Assembly: GCA_030149165.1 (NCBI GenBank)
Contig: JASBRY010000009.1
Coordinates: 1,178,001 to 1,242,000 of the forward strand
Direction: 5' to 3'
From: Phycisphaerales bacterium
GTDB taxonomy: Bacteria; Planctomycetota; Phycisphaerae; Phycisphaerales; UBA1924
Length of the DNA stretch: 64,000 nt
The stretch's first letter is position 1, and the number at the start of each line of letters is the position of its first letter. Below are positions 18,859 to 28,101 of the stretch, piece after piece. Below the pieces are notes generated by a model. The model was not told where the DNA came from. It did not search any database and worked only from the letters and a program-made list of their open reading frames with translations. Both the position numbers and the translations under genes were made by a program.

Positions 18859-19852
18859 TCTCTTCTCCATGATCGCTGGAAGTAGTTTCGTGATCACATC
18901 AGCTGCCTGCTCAGGGGAGCGATTGCTGTCACATCAAGAGGACCACTATACACTGAGTCGCTATACCTACGCAAGGCTCCTCATGGGGACTCGTTGCACA
19001 ATTACCCTCTACGCCGAATCAGAGAAAGCCGGTTCAGAAGCAGCAACGGAGGCATTCAACGAGATCGCTCAGATCGAGCGGGTTCTCACGGATTACAACG
19101 TGAACTCGGAATCCATGCGGCTAATGCGACAGGAACCTGGTCGTTGGCACACCATCTCACCAATACTCAGTGAGGCGATCCGGCATTCACACCAGTTCTA
19201 TCTGATCAGTTCGGGTGCATTCGACCCAACTCTTGGTGCCTGTACTCATCTATGGCGAAAGACGACCAGATCTGGACGGCTACCTACACAGGGTGAACGC
19301 GATCAAGCACTCATGAGTGCCGGTTTCGACAAACTCGAATTGGATTCTTCCCAGAATCGACTGAAGTTCACTATCCGAGGGATGATCTTGGACTTTGGTG
19401 GTATTGGGAAGGGGTTTGCTGCAGACAAAGCTCTGGATGTACTCGCGAGTCATGGTGTGACCCACGCAATGGTCAATCTAGGGGGCGATATCAGATTGGG
19501 TGATCCACCACCAGATCAACCGGATGGATGGTCGGTTGAGATCCAGTCAGGGCATGGGGAACAGAGGACTGAGTCGCTCGCACGCTGTGCTGTTGCCACT
19601 TCCGGTGACGCTGAGCAGTATTTTGAATGGAACGGGGAGCGATATTCTCACATCCTGAACCCAAAGACTGGGCTCGGGGTCACACATCCCATATCTGTTA
19701 CAGTGATCGCACCAGATTCCACAACCGCGGATGCGTTGGCGAGTGTGGTCTCAGTGCTTGGACCAGACTACTCTCGTGTGATCGATCAAATACCTGATTC
19801 AATAACAGTGAGCATCATTCGTCACCATGGTGAGCAAATCGACTTGCCGTGA
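18809..19852 (+). CDS. apbE: FAD:protein FMN transferase (ApbE family)
   Basis: The 347-residue product has the ApbE signatures: RLLMGTRCTITLYAE at the start of the domain, GAFDPTLGACTHLW, DFGGIGKGFAADKAL, and MVNLGGDIRLGD, followed by SGDAEQYFEWNGERYSHILN. The family attaches FMN to Thr of periplasmic flavoproteins using FAD. With the ATG at 18809 the N-terminus forms a hydrophobic signal ending in TSAAC, like a lipoprotein signal. A GTG at 18890 with GGAAG upstream is an alternative without a signal. The chosen start overlaps the divergent FGE-like gene by 50 bases, which is odd and makes the start uncertain. Confidence 0.85.
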   Translation: MHRTRAANPAIQTALTILFSMIAGSSFVITSAACSGERLLSHQEDHYTLSRYTYARLLMGTRCTITLYAESEKAGSEAATEAFNEIAQIERVLTDYNVNSESMRLMRQEPGRWHTISPILSEAIRHSHQFYLISSGAFDPTLGACTHLWRKTTRSGRLPTQGERDQALMSAGFDKLELDSSQNRLKFTIRGMILDFGGIGKGFAADKALDVLASHGVTHAMVNLGGDIRLGDPPPDQPDGWSVEIQSGHGEQRTESLARCAVATSGDAEQYFEWNGERYSHILNPKTGLGVTHPISVTVIAPDSTTADALASVVSVLGPDYSRVIDQIPDSITVSIIRHHGEQIDLP

Positions 19853-19925
19853 ACATCGCCGGAATCGGTCGACCAGAATTCTCATCTGCAACAGCATAAC
19901 AATCGATATTTAGAGCACGAACCCA

Positions 19926-21548
19926 ATGAAGCCGGACCAACCAGATTCAACACAAGACCAACAAACAGGATTCTTCAAACGGTTTCTTGCATTTGTCGAA
20001 TGGCTTGGAAATCTGCTTCCGCATCCGGTCACACTGTTTGCTCTCTTTGCTGTGGGAGTAATCCTTGTATCCCAACTCGCTTCGAGTTTGGGTCTGAGCG
20101 CTGCAGATCCACGACCAGGCGCGGATGGAGCAGTTTTCACTGTGCGGAGTCTGATGTCAGGTGAGGGCATCCGATGGATGAGTGAAAGTCTGGTTACCAA
20201 CTTCACAGGGTTTGTTCCATTAGGAACAGTGCTGGTGGCGCTCTTGGGGGTGGGGGTTGCAGAGAAGTCTGGATTGCTCACAACCACTGTTCGTGCTTTG
20301 GTGCTCGGAGCGCCGAAGAACCTTGTCACAGTTGTGGTGATCTTTGCGGGAATCATGAGTAACACCGCAAGTGAGATGGGGTATGTTGTGCTCATACCAC
20401 TCGCGATGGCGATCTATCATTCGCTTGGAAGACACCCTTTAGCCGGTATGGCCGCGGCATTCGCCGGAGTTTCAGGAGGGTATTCTGCGAATCTGTTGAT
20501 TGGAACAGTGGACCCTCTGCTCGCAGGGATCACTGAAGAAGCGGCTCAAATTCTGGACCCAACATACGAGGTCCACCCAGCGGTCAACTGGTACTTCATG
20601 ATCGCAAGCACCTTCATGATCACTCTCGTTGGTTGGTTCGTATCAGCCAAAATCGTCGAGCCGCGATTGGGCAACTATGACGATCGACTCGCATCAGAAG
20701 ACCTCGGAGAGCGGGCCGATCTAGAGCCCATTTCGAGCATCGAGCGCAAAGGCCTGCTCTTTGCAGGATTGAGCATGATTGTTGTGCTATTCGGAGTCAT
20801 TTATGTCGCCGGACCCGGATATGAGAGTGGCTGGTTGCCAGGCTGGGGAGTCCTCCGTAATCCTGACCCTACAGCGGTTGGGGCTGAATCCTTCCGCCCA
20901 CTTTTGCGCAGTGTGGTCCCGATTATTGTGGTCTTCTTTGTTGTCCCTGGATTTGTCTACGGCCGAGTTGTTGGTACTATGAAAACTGATCGCGATGTCA
21001 TAGATGCCATGGCCGGAGCTATGCGGAGTATGGGTCTGTACATCGTTTTGGTTTTCTTCGCGGCCCAGTTCGTTGCGTTCTTCAACTATTCAGGTCTCGG
21101 TCAGATCCTTGCGGTGCTGGGAGCGGACGCGATTGTCGCGATGAACCTCGACAACCCGCTTGTGTTCATCCCATTCATTCTGATGTGCTGCTTTGTCAAT
21201 CTCATGCTTGGGTCAGCAAGTGCTCAGTGGGCGCTCACGGCACCGATCTTTGTGCCAATGCTCATGACTATTGGATACAGCCCGGAGGTCATCCAAGCCG
21301 CTTATAGAATCGGTGATTCCACCACAAACATCATCACACCGATGATGAGTTACTTCGGACTGATCCTTGCGGTCGCTACCAAATATCAGAAGAATCTCGG
21401 CATTGGAACCATGGTTGCAACAATGCTTCCGTACTCGATCTTCTTTCTGATTGCATGGACAGTGCTCTTCTATGTCTGGGTTTTCTTGATCGGACTCCCA
21501 GTCGGTCCAGGCGCTGAAACACTGTATCAGATGCCTGTTGGTGGATAA
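19926..21548 (+). CDS. AbgT-family transporter
   Basis: The 540-residue protein has about eleven membrane segments and AbgT motifs such as EWLGNLLPHPVTLFALFAVG, GVGVAEKSGLLTT, MSNTASEMGYVVLIPL and a late GDSTTNIITPMMSYFGLI. E. coli AbgT imports p-aminobenzoyl-glutamate; other members export sulfonamides and p-aminobenzoate. It lies 73 bases after apbE in the same direction, but no functional link is evident. It is convergent with hisD, with only 23 bases between the stops and no clear terminator. Confidence 0.9.
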   Translation: MKPDQPDSTQDQQTGFFKRFLAFVEWLGNLLPHPVTLFALFAVGVILVSQLASSLGLSAADPRPGADGAVFTVRSLMSGEGIRWMSESLVTNFTGFVPLGTVLVALLGVGVAEKSGLLTTTVRALVLGAPKNLVTVVVIFAGIMSNTASEMGYVVLIPLAMAIYHSLGRHPLAGMAAAFAGVSGGYSANLLIGTVDPLLAGITEEAAQILDPTYEVHPAVNWYFMIASTFMITLVGWFVSAKIVEPRLGNYDDRLASEDLGERADLEPISSIERKGLLFAGLSMIVVLFGVIYVAGPGYESGWLPGWGVLRNPDPTAVGAESFRPLLRSVVPIIVVFFVVPGFVYGRVVGTMKTDRDVIDAMAGAMRSMGLYIVLVFFAAQFVAFFNYSGLGQILAVLGADAIVAMNLDNPLVFIPFILMCCFVNLMLGSASAQWALTAPIFVPMLMTIGYSPEVIQAAYRIGDSTTNIITPMMSYFGLILAVATKYQKNLGIGTMVATMLPYSIFFLIAWTVLFYVWVFLIGLPVGPGAETLYQMPVGG

Positions 21549-21571
21549 TTCTCTTCAGCACGATCTGTGTT

Positions 21572-22840
21572 CTACGCCGTAGTGCACTCGCGTGCCAACA
21601 CCGCGTTCTTGTGACCGGCGAGACCTTCCATCTCTGCAAGCCGTTTGGTGTCTTCGAAAACCGCAGCAGCTTCAACTGAATCATCAAGATTGATCCATGT
21701 TCGTAACCTTAAGAAGTCGATGACACTCAGTCCTGCTTGGAATCGAGCAGTCCCACCAGTAGGAAGTGTGTGATTCGGACCGATTCCATAATCTCCGATG
21801 ACTTCCGGTGTATTCTCTCCAATGAAAATGGCACCAGCGTTTCGGATGCGTGTTGCGATCCCCGAAGCATCGATAGCATTGATCTGCAGGTGCTCTGGAG
21901 CGAGTGAGTTCGCAGTCTCTACGGCTTGATCAATATTCTCGCATAACACAATGAATCCATTTCGCAAAGCCTTTCGAGCAGTGTCTGCAGTTTGCAGTGT
22001 TTCCAGTTGTTTTACGAGCTCATACTCAACTTGATTTGCAAGTGCTTGGGATGGAGTGATGAGCATCGGGACAGCTTCCGTATCATGCTCCGCTTGAGCC
22101 AATAGGTCAGCAGCGACAACAGCGGCATTCGCTGTTTCGTCTGCTATCACAAGAAGCTCCGATGGACCTGCGAGCATATCAATACCGACATCGCCTGAAA
22201 CGATCTTCTTAGCCGCTGTCACCCAAGCATTTCCAGGTCCCGCAATGACATCACATCGATCAAAGCCCTCGAATCCATATGCCATCGCGCCAATCGCATG
22301 AGCACCCCCTATAGAGAGGAACTCATCCGCTCCGGCGATGTGTGCTGCTGCAAGCATCGTTCCATTTGCACCTGGTGATGCGACCACTACTCGTCTGCAT
22401 CCTGCAGAACGCGCCGTGATAGCAGTCATCAACACCGAGCTCGGAAGAGGGTATCGACCTGCCGGCGCATAGCAGCCCGCAGAATGGACAGGTTCAATAG
22501 AGTGTCCCGCCTGACCTCCAGGGACTTCAAGCGTGAGTGGTTTGATCGAATCTCGCTGAGAGTCGGCGAATCGTTTGATCCTGTCTGCGACCCTGTGCAA
22601 CACGGCACGATCCGCCGAATCCAATGATTCGTACGCTTCTTGCATGTGCACAGGAGTGAGAACGAGTGGTTCATCCGAAGTCCGTTCACCAAACTGAACA
22701 GCATATGAACGGATCGCATTGACACCGACCTCCCGGACATCATCAACAATACGCCGAGCATGCTCTTCCACTTCGAGACTGAACACAGGTTTGGATAGCC
22801 TGGAAACCGCCTCCGGGGTCATGACGCGAAGTAGATTCAT
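21572..22840 (-). CDS. hisD: Histidinol dehydrogenase
   Basis: The 422-residue protein is a full-length His[72 protein letters not shown] and APEHLQI are all present. It oxidises L-histidinol to histidine in two NAD-dependent steps with a zinc ion. It is the last gene of the his operon, and its ATG overlaps the stop of the HisA-HisI-HisE fusion by four bases. Confidence 0.95.
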   Translation of the reverse strand: MNLLRVMTPEAVSRLSKPVFSLEVEEHARRIVDDVREVGVNAIRSYAVQFGERTSDEPLVLTPVHMQEAYESLDSADRAVLHRVADRIKRFADSQRDSIKPLTLEVPGGQAGHSIEPVHSAGCYAPAGRYPLPSSVLMTAITARSAGCRRVVVASPGANGTMLAAAHIAGADEFLSIGGAHAIGAMAYGFEGFDRCDVIAGPGNAWVTAAKKIVSGDVGIDMLAGPSELLVIADETANAAVVAADLLAQAEHDTEAVPMLITPSQALANQVEYELVKQLETLQTADTARKALRNGFIVLCENIDQAVETANSLAPEHLQINAIDASGIATRIRNAGAIFIGENTPEVIGDYGIGPNHTLPTGGTARFQAGLSVIDFLRLRTWINLDDSVEAAAVFEDTKRLAEMEGLAGHKNAVLARECTTA

Positions 22841-24117
22841 GATTTCGCTCCAGTGAAGTTGGGCTTGGCATCGCCAGGTCTGCGTGTGACTTTCAGTGCT
22901 CGCCGATCGAGTTCTCGCTCAATTTCAACGAGAGATGATCCACACTGGATAGCACGAGTCAGTGCAAAGAAAAGCAGATCCGCGGCTTCATGGGTGGCTT
23001 CCGCAGGATTGGAGGCACTTATGAGTTCGTCCGCTTCTTCGAGCAACTTTGATCGCAGCAGCGATGGGTCATCGAGAAGCCGCCGCGTGTATGACTCAGG
23101 AGGGGCATCTTTAGATCGAGTCCGAATAGTTGTTTCAAGCTTGTTGAATCCAGTCTCTTCACCAAAGCATGAGCGGGATCCGGTGTGACAAAATCCAGTA
23201 CCGCTTTGTTTGACCACAAACTTGAGTGCATCACGATCACAATCTGTGTGGATCTGAACCAACTCTTGTGTGTTTCCAGAAGTTTCTCCCTTACGCCAGA
23301 GTTGATTTCGGGATCGGGAGAAGTAAACGGCTTTCCCTGTGCGAACCGATTCACGAACGCTCTCAGCATTTGAGTACACCAATCCAAGAGTCTCGCCTCG
23401 CACATCACAGACTACGGTCGGCCAGAGACCATCACTCCGATCAGATCGGAGTAATGAGGTGATCCCCTCTGAGAGATCCATAGCGCCTGAATAAATCGCC
23501 ATCCCGACTTGTGAGTCTATTCCGAGCGCATCGAGTGCCGCGATATCTTCAGCGTTGCGAACACCTCCCGCTGCAGTGAGTGTTGTTTCGCCCGCGATCA
23601 TGCTGAGTTCTTTGGCACGCTCGATCGGGATCCCTTGCATGCGTCCCTCATGCTCGACGAAGGTCACAAGAAATCCGGACACATAGTTCTTGAGTTCTCT
23701 CATACGCTCTTCAATGGAATAAGGCGTCGTTTCTCTCCATCCTTCGATGACCACTCGCCCTTCGCGAGCATCCAATGCAGCGATGACGCGTTCTTGTGGG
23801 AGTTCTCGGAGAACTTCAGGGGTTGCCGCTGTACCCAGTATCACCTTCTGGGCTCCCGAGTCTAGCCAATGAACCGCGGACTGCGGATCACGGATCCCGC
23901 CACCAACTCGGCATGGATACTTCGCGCACAGCTCGCGAATTAGAGTTGAGTTTTCACCAGCGCCCATAGCGGCATCGAGATCAATAACCGCGATTTCCCC
24001 GACTCGCGCAAAGCGTTCAGCTATGGGCCAAGGGTCTCCAGCGTCGATCGCTTTCTTTTCTCCTCCAATGAGCTGCACTGCACGCCCGTCCTGGATGTCT
24101 ATTGATGGGATCATCAT
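22837..24117 (-). CDS. Trifunctional HisA-HisI-HisE fusion
   Basis: This 426-residue protein contains three histidine enzymes in one chain. Residues 1 to about 225 are HisA (ProFAR isomerase): IDIQDG, VGGGIRDPQSA, AALDAREG and TAAGGVRNAEDI. The TDI-x-x-DG segment of typical HisA is replaced by TFVEHEG, putting Glu155 at the position of a catalytic Asp. Residues about 230-322 are HisI (phosphoribosyl-AMP cyclohydrolase): SRSRNQLWRKGETSGNTQ, HTDCDRDALKF and GFCHTGSRSCFG. Residues about 326-412 are HisE: SYTRRLL, KLLEEADELI and EAADLLFFAL. The HisI domain (LGLVYSNAESV) and HisE tail (KVTRRPGDAK) look closer to the fungal HIS4 style than to common bacterial HisIE. It overlaps hisF and hisD by four bases each. 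Confidence 0.9.
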   Translation of the reverse strand: MMIPSIDIQDGRAVQLIGGEKKAIDAGDPWPIAERFARVGEIAVIDLDAAMGAGENSTLIRELCAKYPCRVGGGIRDPQSAVHWLDSGAQKVILGTAATPEVLRELPQERVIAALDAREGRVVIEGWRETTPYSIEERMRELKNYVSGFLVTFVEHEGRMQGIPIERAKELSMIAGETTLTAAGGVRNAEDIAALDALGIDSQVGMAIYSGAMDLSEGITSLLRSDRSDGLWPTVVCDVRGETLGLVYSNAESVRESVRTGKAVYFSRSRNQLWRKGETSGNTQELVQIHTDCDRDALKFVVKQSGTGFCHTGSRSCFGEETGFNKLETTIRTRSKDAPPESYTRRLLDDPSLLRSKLLEEADELISASNPAEATHEAADLLFFALTRAIQCGSSLVEIERELDRRALKVTRRPGDAKPNFTGAKS

Positions 24118-24875
24118 GGCTTTCGTACCTCTATCCCGCTCTGTGCGAGTTTCAATTTGAGTTCGTTTGGTGTAGTTCGTTGGTCATGGAAAATAGACGC
24201 AGCAAGCACCGCGTCAGCGCCAGCTCTAATTGCGTCGACCATGTGCTGAGCACCATCTGCACCGCCGGAAGCGATGGTGGGCAAGCTCGTGATCTTTCGG
24301 ATCTCGCGTAATAGTGCGGTGTCGTACCCAGACCTTGTGCCATCTTGATCGAAGCTCGTGAGCAGAATCTCACCAGCACCAATGACTTCGGCAGATTGAG
24401 CCCATTCAACGGCATCAATACCTGTTCGGAATGTTCCAGCGTGCGTGACAACTTCCCATCCATCAGATCCGATTCTTGATGCGGCATCGATAGAGAGTAC
24501 AACGCACTGTGAACCGACTTCTGAAGCCAGCTCAGTGATTAGATTCGGATTTCGCACCGCGGCGCTGTTGATTCCGACTTTATCTGCGCCCGCCTTCAGT
24601 AGGTTCAATGCGTGCTGGGTATCCCGAACCCCGCCCCCAACACTCAACGGGATGGAGAGCTGCTCTCGAACAGCGCTCACAACATCAAGTGCTGTGCTTG
24701 CACCTTCGATCGTGGCGCTGACATCGAGCATCACCAGTTCATCCGCGCCCTCACGCTCATATCGAACAGCTTGTTCAACTGGATCGCCAGCGTCCCTGAG
24801 ATTCGCGAACCGAATCCCTTTGACCACGCGCCCGTTCTTGATATCCAGGCATGGAATCACTCGAGTAGTCAGCAT
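24114..24875 (-). CDS. hisF: Imidazole glycerol phosphate synthase, cyclase subunit
   Basis: The ATG at 24875, preceded by GAGGGGGT, gives 253 residues, the normal HisF length; the open frame upstream of it is inside hisH. The barrel has RVIPCLDIKNGRVVKGI with the catalytic Asp, VGGGVRDTQHA, GADKVGINSAAV, LTSFDQDGTRSGYD with the second catalytic Asp, and ASGGADG. With HisH it makes imidazole glycerol phosphate and AICAR from PRFAR. It overlaps hisH by seven bases and the HisAIE gene by four. Confidence 0.95.
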   Translation of the reverse strand: MLTTRVIPCLDIKNGRVVKGIRFANLRDAGDPVEQAVRYEREGADELVMLDVSATIEGASTALDVVSAVREQLSIPLSVGGGVRDTQHALNLLKAGADKVGINSAAVRNPNLITELASEVGSQCVVLSIDAASRIGSDGWEVVTHAGTFRTGIDAVEWAQSAEVIGAGEILLTSFDQDGTRSGYDTALLREIRKITSLPTIASGGADGAQHMVDAIRAGADAVLAASIFHDQRTTPNELKLKLAQSGIEVRKP

Positions 24876-25456
24876 GTTGACACCCCCTCTCGGCACTGGA
24901 GCCATTCTGAAAGAATGTTCTTTCCCCAATCGCCTGACAACTCTGGGTGGAACTGGCACGCGAGAGTCGTTCCCCGACGGAGCATCGCGACGAACGACTC
25001 CCCGTGAAAGCTCAATTCTCCATCCCAACCGTCAGGGATAGTGGAAAGGCGATAGGTATTCGAAAAGTACGCGTAGCCGTCCGAGACTCGATTCCAACCA
25101 TGTTGTGGTGTTCTCACTGAGTTTGGGAATCGTGTGATCTCCGCATCGATAATGCCTAGGCCATTGACGCCTCGAGTTTCTTCAGAACTGGAACACAGGA
25201 GTTGCATGCCGAGGCAAATCCCAAGCAGTGGTGCGTTGCTGGTTATTCGATCCACAATGACTTGTCCAAGGCCAAAGCGATTCAGCGCTCTCATCCCGGC
25301 ACCGAAGCTTCCAACCCCCGGGAGCACGACATATTCTGACTGACGGATTACATCAGCATTGTTTGTGATCGCAGTATTGCATCCAAGCCGATCGAACGCA
25401 GCCTTGACCGATGCGATATTGGCGATTCCGGTATCGATTATCTGTACTTCTTTCAT
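24869..25456 (-). CDS. hisH: Imidazole glycerol phosphate synthase, glutaminase subunit
   Basis: The 195-residue class I glutamine amidotransferase has IDTGIANIASVKAAFDRLG, VLPGVGSFGAGM, GICLGMQLL with the nucleophile Cys, and QFHPELSGDWG with the His and Glu of the triad. It supplies ammonia to HisF. Its ATG overlaps the hisB stop by one base. Confidence 0.95.
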   Translation of the reverse strand: MKEVQIIDTGIANIASVKAAFDRLGCNTAITNNADVIRQSEYVVLPGVGSFGAGMRALNRFGLGQVIVDRITSNAPLLGICLGMQLLCSSSEETRGVNGLGIIDAEITRFPNSVRTPQHGWNRVSDGYAYFSNTYRLSTIPDGWDGELSFHGESFVAMLRRGTTLACQFHPELSGDWGKNILSEWLQCREGVSTC

Positions 25457-26043
25457 CAGAGCGTCCCCTTGGTGGATGGGACTGTCAGGCCTCGAGTCAA
25501 TCGTGTTGCTTCTCGTAGAGCGAGCGCGAATGCCTTGAAGGCAGCTTCCGCTTTGTGGTGATCATTCTGGCCTCTGATCAGATCAACATGGATGGTCGCA
25601 CGCATCGAAACGGCCAGAGACTGGAAGAAGTGGGTGATGTTCTCTGTTGCGACCTGCCCAATAAGCTCACGCACAAAGCCAAGTTCGACATACGAGTAAG
25701 GCCTACCTGAGAAATCCAGGACAACTCGGGCCAAGGATTCATCCAACGGAGCGTATGTGCTAGCGAAACGAGTGATTCCTTTGCGATCGCCAAGTGCTTT
25801 GTCGATGGCATTTCCAAGAACAAGGGCGCAATCTTCGATACTGTGGTGGTCATCTATGATGAGATCGCCCTGGCAGCGTATCGAAATGTCAACCCCGCTA
25901 TGCCGTGCGAGGGCATCAAGCATGTGGTCAAGAAATCCAAGTCCAGTATTGATCTGGGAGCGGCCTTCCCCATCCAGATTCACTTCCGCGGAAATCGTTG
26001 TTTCATTCGTTGATCTTTCGAACTGTGCTTGTCGAGCTTTCAT
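25456..26043 (-). CDS. hisB: Imidazoleglycerol-phosphate dehydratase
   Basis: The 195-residue protein is a monofunctional HisB dehydratase. Its duplicated metal-binding motifs are visible as GLGFLDHMLDALARHSG, DDHHSIEDCAL, and the later HVDLIRGQNDHHKAEAAFKAFA. There is no N-terminal phosphatase domain, so histidinol phosphatase must be encoded elsewhere. It sits in the his operon, overlapping hisC by four bases and hisH by one. Confidence 0.95.
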   Translation of the reverse strand: MKARQAQFERSTNETTISAEVNLDGEGRSQINTGLGFLDHMLDALARHSGVDISIRCQGDLIIDDHHSIEDCALVLGNAIDKALGDRKGITRFASTYAPLDESLARVVLDFSGRPYSYVELGFVRELIGQVATENITHFFQSLAVSMRATIHVDLIRGQNDHHKAEAAFKAFALALREATRLTRGLTVPSTKGTL

Positions 26044-27107
26044 TGTGAGGCTCCAATTGTGTTCAATGCCTTCAGAACTTGGTTAAGCTGATCGAGTTCT
26101 GCCGGGACCGTCATGCGTAGGTATGAGCTGATACCGCTTTCTGTCCCAAACTTTCTCACACTGATTCCTTGCTGGATAAGTTGCGCATGAACGCGCTCAG
26201 CATTCTCAAACTTTGTAAGTACGAAGTTCGCTTGTGATGAGAGGGGATTCGCGTCGATTGCTTTCAGAGCGCTGATCAGAAGCTCTCTATATTCGCGAGT
26301 TCTGTGTATGATCTCATTCCGATCCTCTATGCGTTGGTTTGCGGCTCGCGCTATAGCAATGGAGAGCGTAGAGATCGGAAAAGGGCTGCCCACCGTCCTG
26401 AGCCAGCGGATCAGTTCGCTTGGGCCAATCGCATACCCAACACGGATTCCAGCAAGTCCCATCGCCTTCGACATGGTCCGAATGATGATCAGATTCGGTA
26501 AACCAAGAAGATTGCTGAGGGGATCCTCGTCCGCAAACTCTACATATGCTTGATCGAGCATGACAATCGCGCCGACGGTTTGTGCTTTCTCGGCGATTTT
26601 TATGATGGCTTCAGCATTGATCGTCTTTCCAGTTGGATTGCAAGGGGAGACCAATGAGATCAACCTGGTACTTTCATTAACTGCATCAAGAATCTCTTCT
26701 GTTGGGAACTCGCCATCAAGCCAACGAATGGAATCTACAGATGCACCAGCCAATAGTGCATAGCGTGAAATCATTTCAAAGTTGGGAGTATGCGTCAGCA
26801 TCAAGTCCCTGGGGTTAAGCACAGCTCGACATGCCCGATCGATCGCGTCATCGCCGCCATTCGTCACAATCACTGATGAGGGGTCTAGCCCAAATCGTTT
26901 CGCGATATCCCGTTCCAACTCAGAAGTGTTTGGGTATCGCGTAAGTTCAGACGCATCGATCGTCTCGATGATATTGGTCACCGACTCGTCAACTGAAGCA
27001 CCTTCGTTACTGTCCAGATTCAATAGAACAGAATCGACACGGTTCGGTGGCATGTAAGGCTCAAGTGATGCAATCCGATTTGCTGGTTTGAGTTCGATCA
27101 TTTTCAT
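26040..27107 (-). CDS. hisC: Histidinol-phosphate aminotransferase
   Basis: The 355-residue class I/II PLP aminotransferase has SNEGA, GGDDAIDRACRAVLNP, SPCNPTGKT and a catalytic Lys in RTMSKAMGLAGIRVGYAIG. It converts imidazole acetol phosphate to histidinol phosphate. The start at 27107 overlaps the hisG stop by four bases; an alternative ATG two codons later is equally possible. Confidence 0.93.
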   Translation of the reverse strand: MKMIELKPANRIASLEPYMPPNRVDSVLLNLDSNEGASVDESVTNIIETIDASELTRYPNTSELERDIAKRFGLDPSSVIVTNGGDDAIDRACRAVLNPRDLMLTHTPNFEMISRYALLAGASVDSIRWLDGEFPTEEILDAVNESTRLISLVSPCNPTGKTINAEAIIKIAEKAQTVGAIVMLDQAYVEFADEDPLSNLLGLPNLIIIRTMSKAMGLAGIRVGYAIGPSELIRWLRTVGSPFPISTLSIAIARAANQRIEDRNEIIHRTREYRELLISALKAIDANPLSSQANFVLTKFENAERVHAQLIQQGISVRKFGTESGISSYLRMTVPAELDQLNQVLKALNTIGASQ

Positions 27108-27982
27108 GGCACAATCTGCCCGGGCTTTGAGACAATAATGTCAGTCCCGCCTCGCGCTTTGATGTATGGGATCAGCGATGTAAGCTCTTCACGAGGCACC
27201 GCTACCTTGACGGCAAAACCATCACTATTGTGCATCGGCGCTACTGTGGGTTGACGCATGCAAGGAAGACCATTGATGACTGATTCAAGATCCTTCGCGG
27301 ATACATTCAGTTCAACCATGACACGCTTGCGTGCTTCCAGAACAGATCTGATGAGGAGCACGAATCGGTCGATGGATTCACGCTTTCGATCATCCTCCAT
27401 CGCCTGTTTGGAAGCGTAGATTCGTGTTGTGGAAATCATAAGCTCATCAATAATCCGTAGATTGTTTGCGCTCAGGGTCGATCCCGTCGCTGTGTTATCG
27501 ATGATGCAGTCCGCGTCCTCAGGAGGCAACACTTCAGTTGCTCCATAGCTCCGCAAGAGTTGGGCATTGAATCCCTTCTGATCGATCCAGTTCTTCGTGA
27601 TATTGGTGTATTCCGATGCGATTAATGCGCCATCGCGATTCAGGAGGTCATTCTCATCACTTTCAGCCGGGATCGCGGCTACAAGTCGGACTCGATCAAG
27701 CTCGGTATCAAGCAGTTCGACCAGATCCGCATTGTCTTCACAGACCCAATCGGCGCCTGCAAAGCCCAAATCTCGTGCGCCTACATCGAGCATCTCAATG
27801 ATCGCCCTTGGTTTCAATATCTTGACATCGAATCCATCCAGAGAGATGCTGGGTCGATAGTCACGAGAACTGGTACGCAGCGAAATCCCAGCTTCACCCA
27901 TCAGCTTGGTAACGCCTTCATACATACGACCCTTCGGGATCGCGATCCGTATCGGATTGGTTGATTGTTGCGGTGCCATCAT
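27104..27982 (-). CDS. hisG: ATP phosphoribosyltransferase, long form
   Basis: The 292-residue protein is a long-form HisG: IRIAIPKGRMYEGV, FAGADWVCED, and a phosphoribosyl-binding segment DADCIIDNTATGSTLSANNLRI. The extra C-terminal domain (about residues 215-292) is the ACT-like regulatory domain that senses histidine. It does the first committed step of histidine synthesis. Two ATGs occur in tandem; the second (27979) has the better spacing to AGGAG. That Shine-Dalgarno sequence sits inside a small hairpin. It is the first structural gene after the leader peptide. Confidence 0.95.
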   Translation of the reverse strand: MMAPQQSTNPIRIAIPKGRMYEGVTKLMGEAGISLRTSSRDYRPSISLDGFDVKILKPRAIIEMLDVGARDLGFAGADWVCEDNADLVELLDTELDRVRLVAAIPAESDENDLLNRDGALIASEYTNITKNWIDQKGFNAQLLRSYGATEVLPPEDADCIIDNTATGSTLSANNLRIIDELMISTTRIYASKQAMEDDRKRESIDRFVLLIRSVLEARKRVMVELNVSAKDLESVINGLPCMRQPTVAPMHNSDGFAVKVAVPREELTSLIPYIKARGGTDIIVSKPGQIVP

Positions 27983-27983
27983 T

Positions 27984-27999
27984 GGCTCCTCTTGGAGCC
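27984..27999 (-). promoter_or_regulatory. Hairpin covering the hisG ribosome binding site
   Basis: On the minus strand GGCTCC-AAGA-GGAGCC is a perfect six-base-pair stem with a four-base loop. Its 3' arm contains the GGAG Shine-Dalgarno of hisG. Such a structure could limit translation of hisG; this is inference from the sequence only. Confidence 0.5.
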
Positions 28000-28041
28000 G
28001 ACCTTGGCCGATCGTTATCCCGGGTCAACACCCAGAACGAA

Positions 28042-28066
28042 CAACGCCGACCAGAGGCCGGCGTTG
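28042..28066 (-). terminator. Attenuator-like hairpin in the his leader
   Basis: Read on the minus strand, CAACGCCGGCC and GGTCGGCGTTG form an 11-base-pair stem (one G-T pair) with a three-base loop. It is followed by TTCGTTCT, a modest T-rich tail. It lies 36 bases after the stop of the His-rich leader peptide and about 60 bases before hisG. This is where a his attenuator terminator is expected. The weak T-run lowers certainty about its efficiency. Confidence 0.65.
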
Positions 28067-28101
28067 GTGTGGTTGTATCTCAAGATACCCTATTCACACG
28101 A

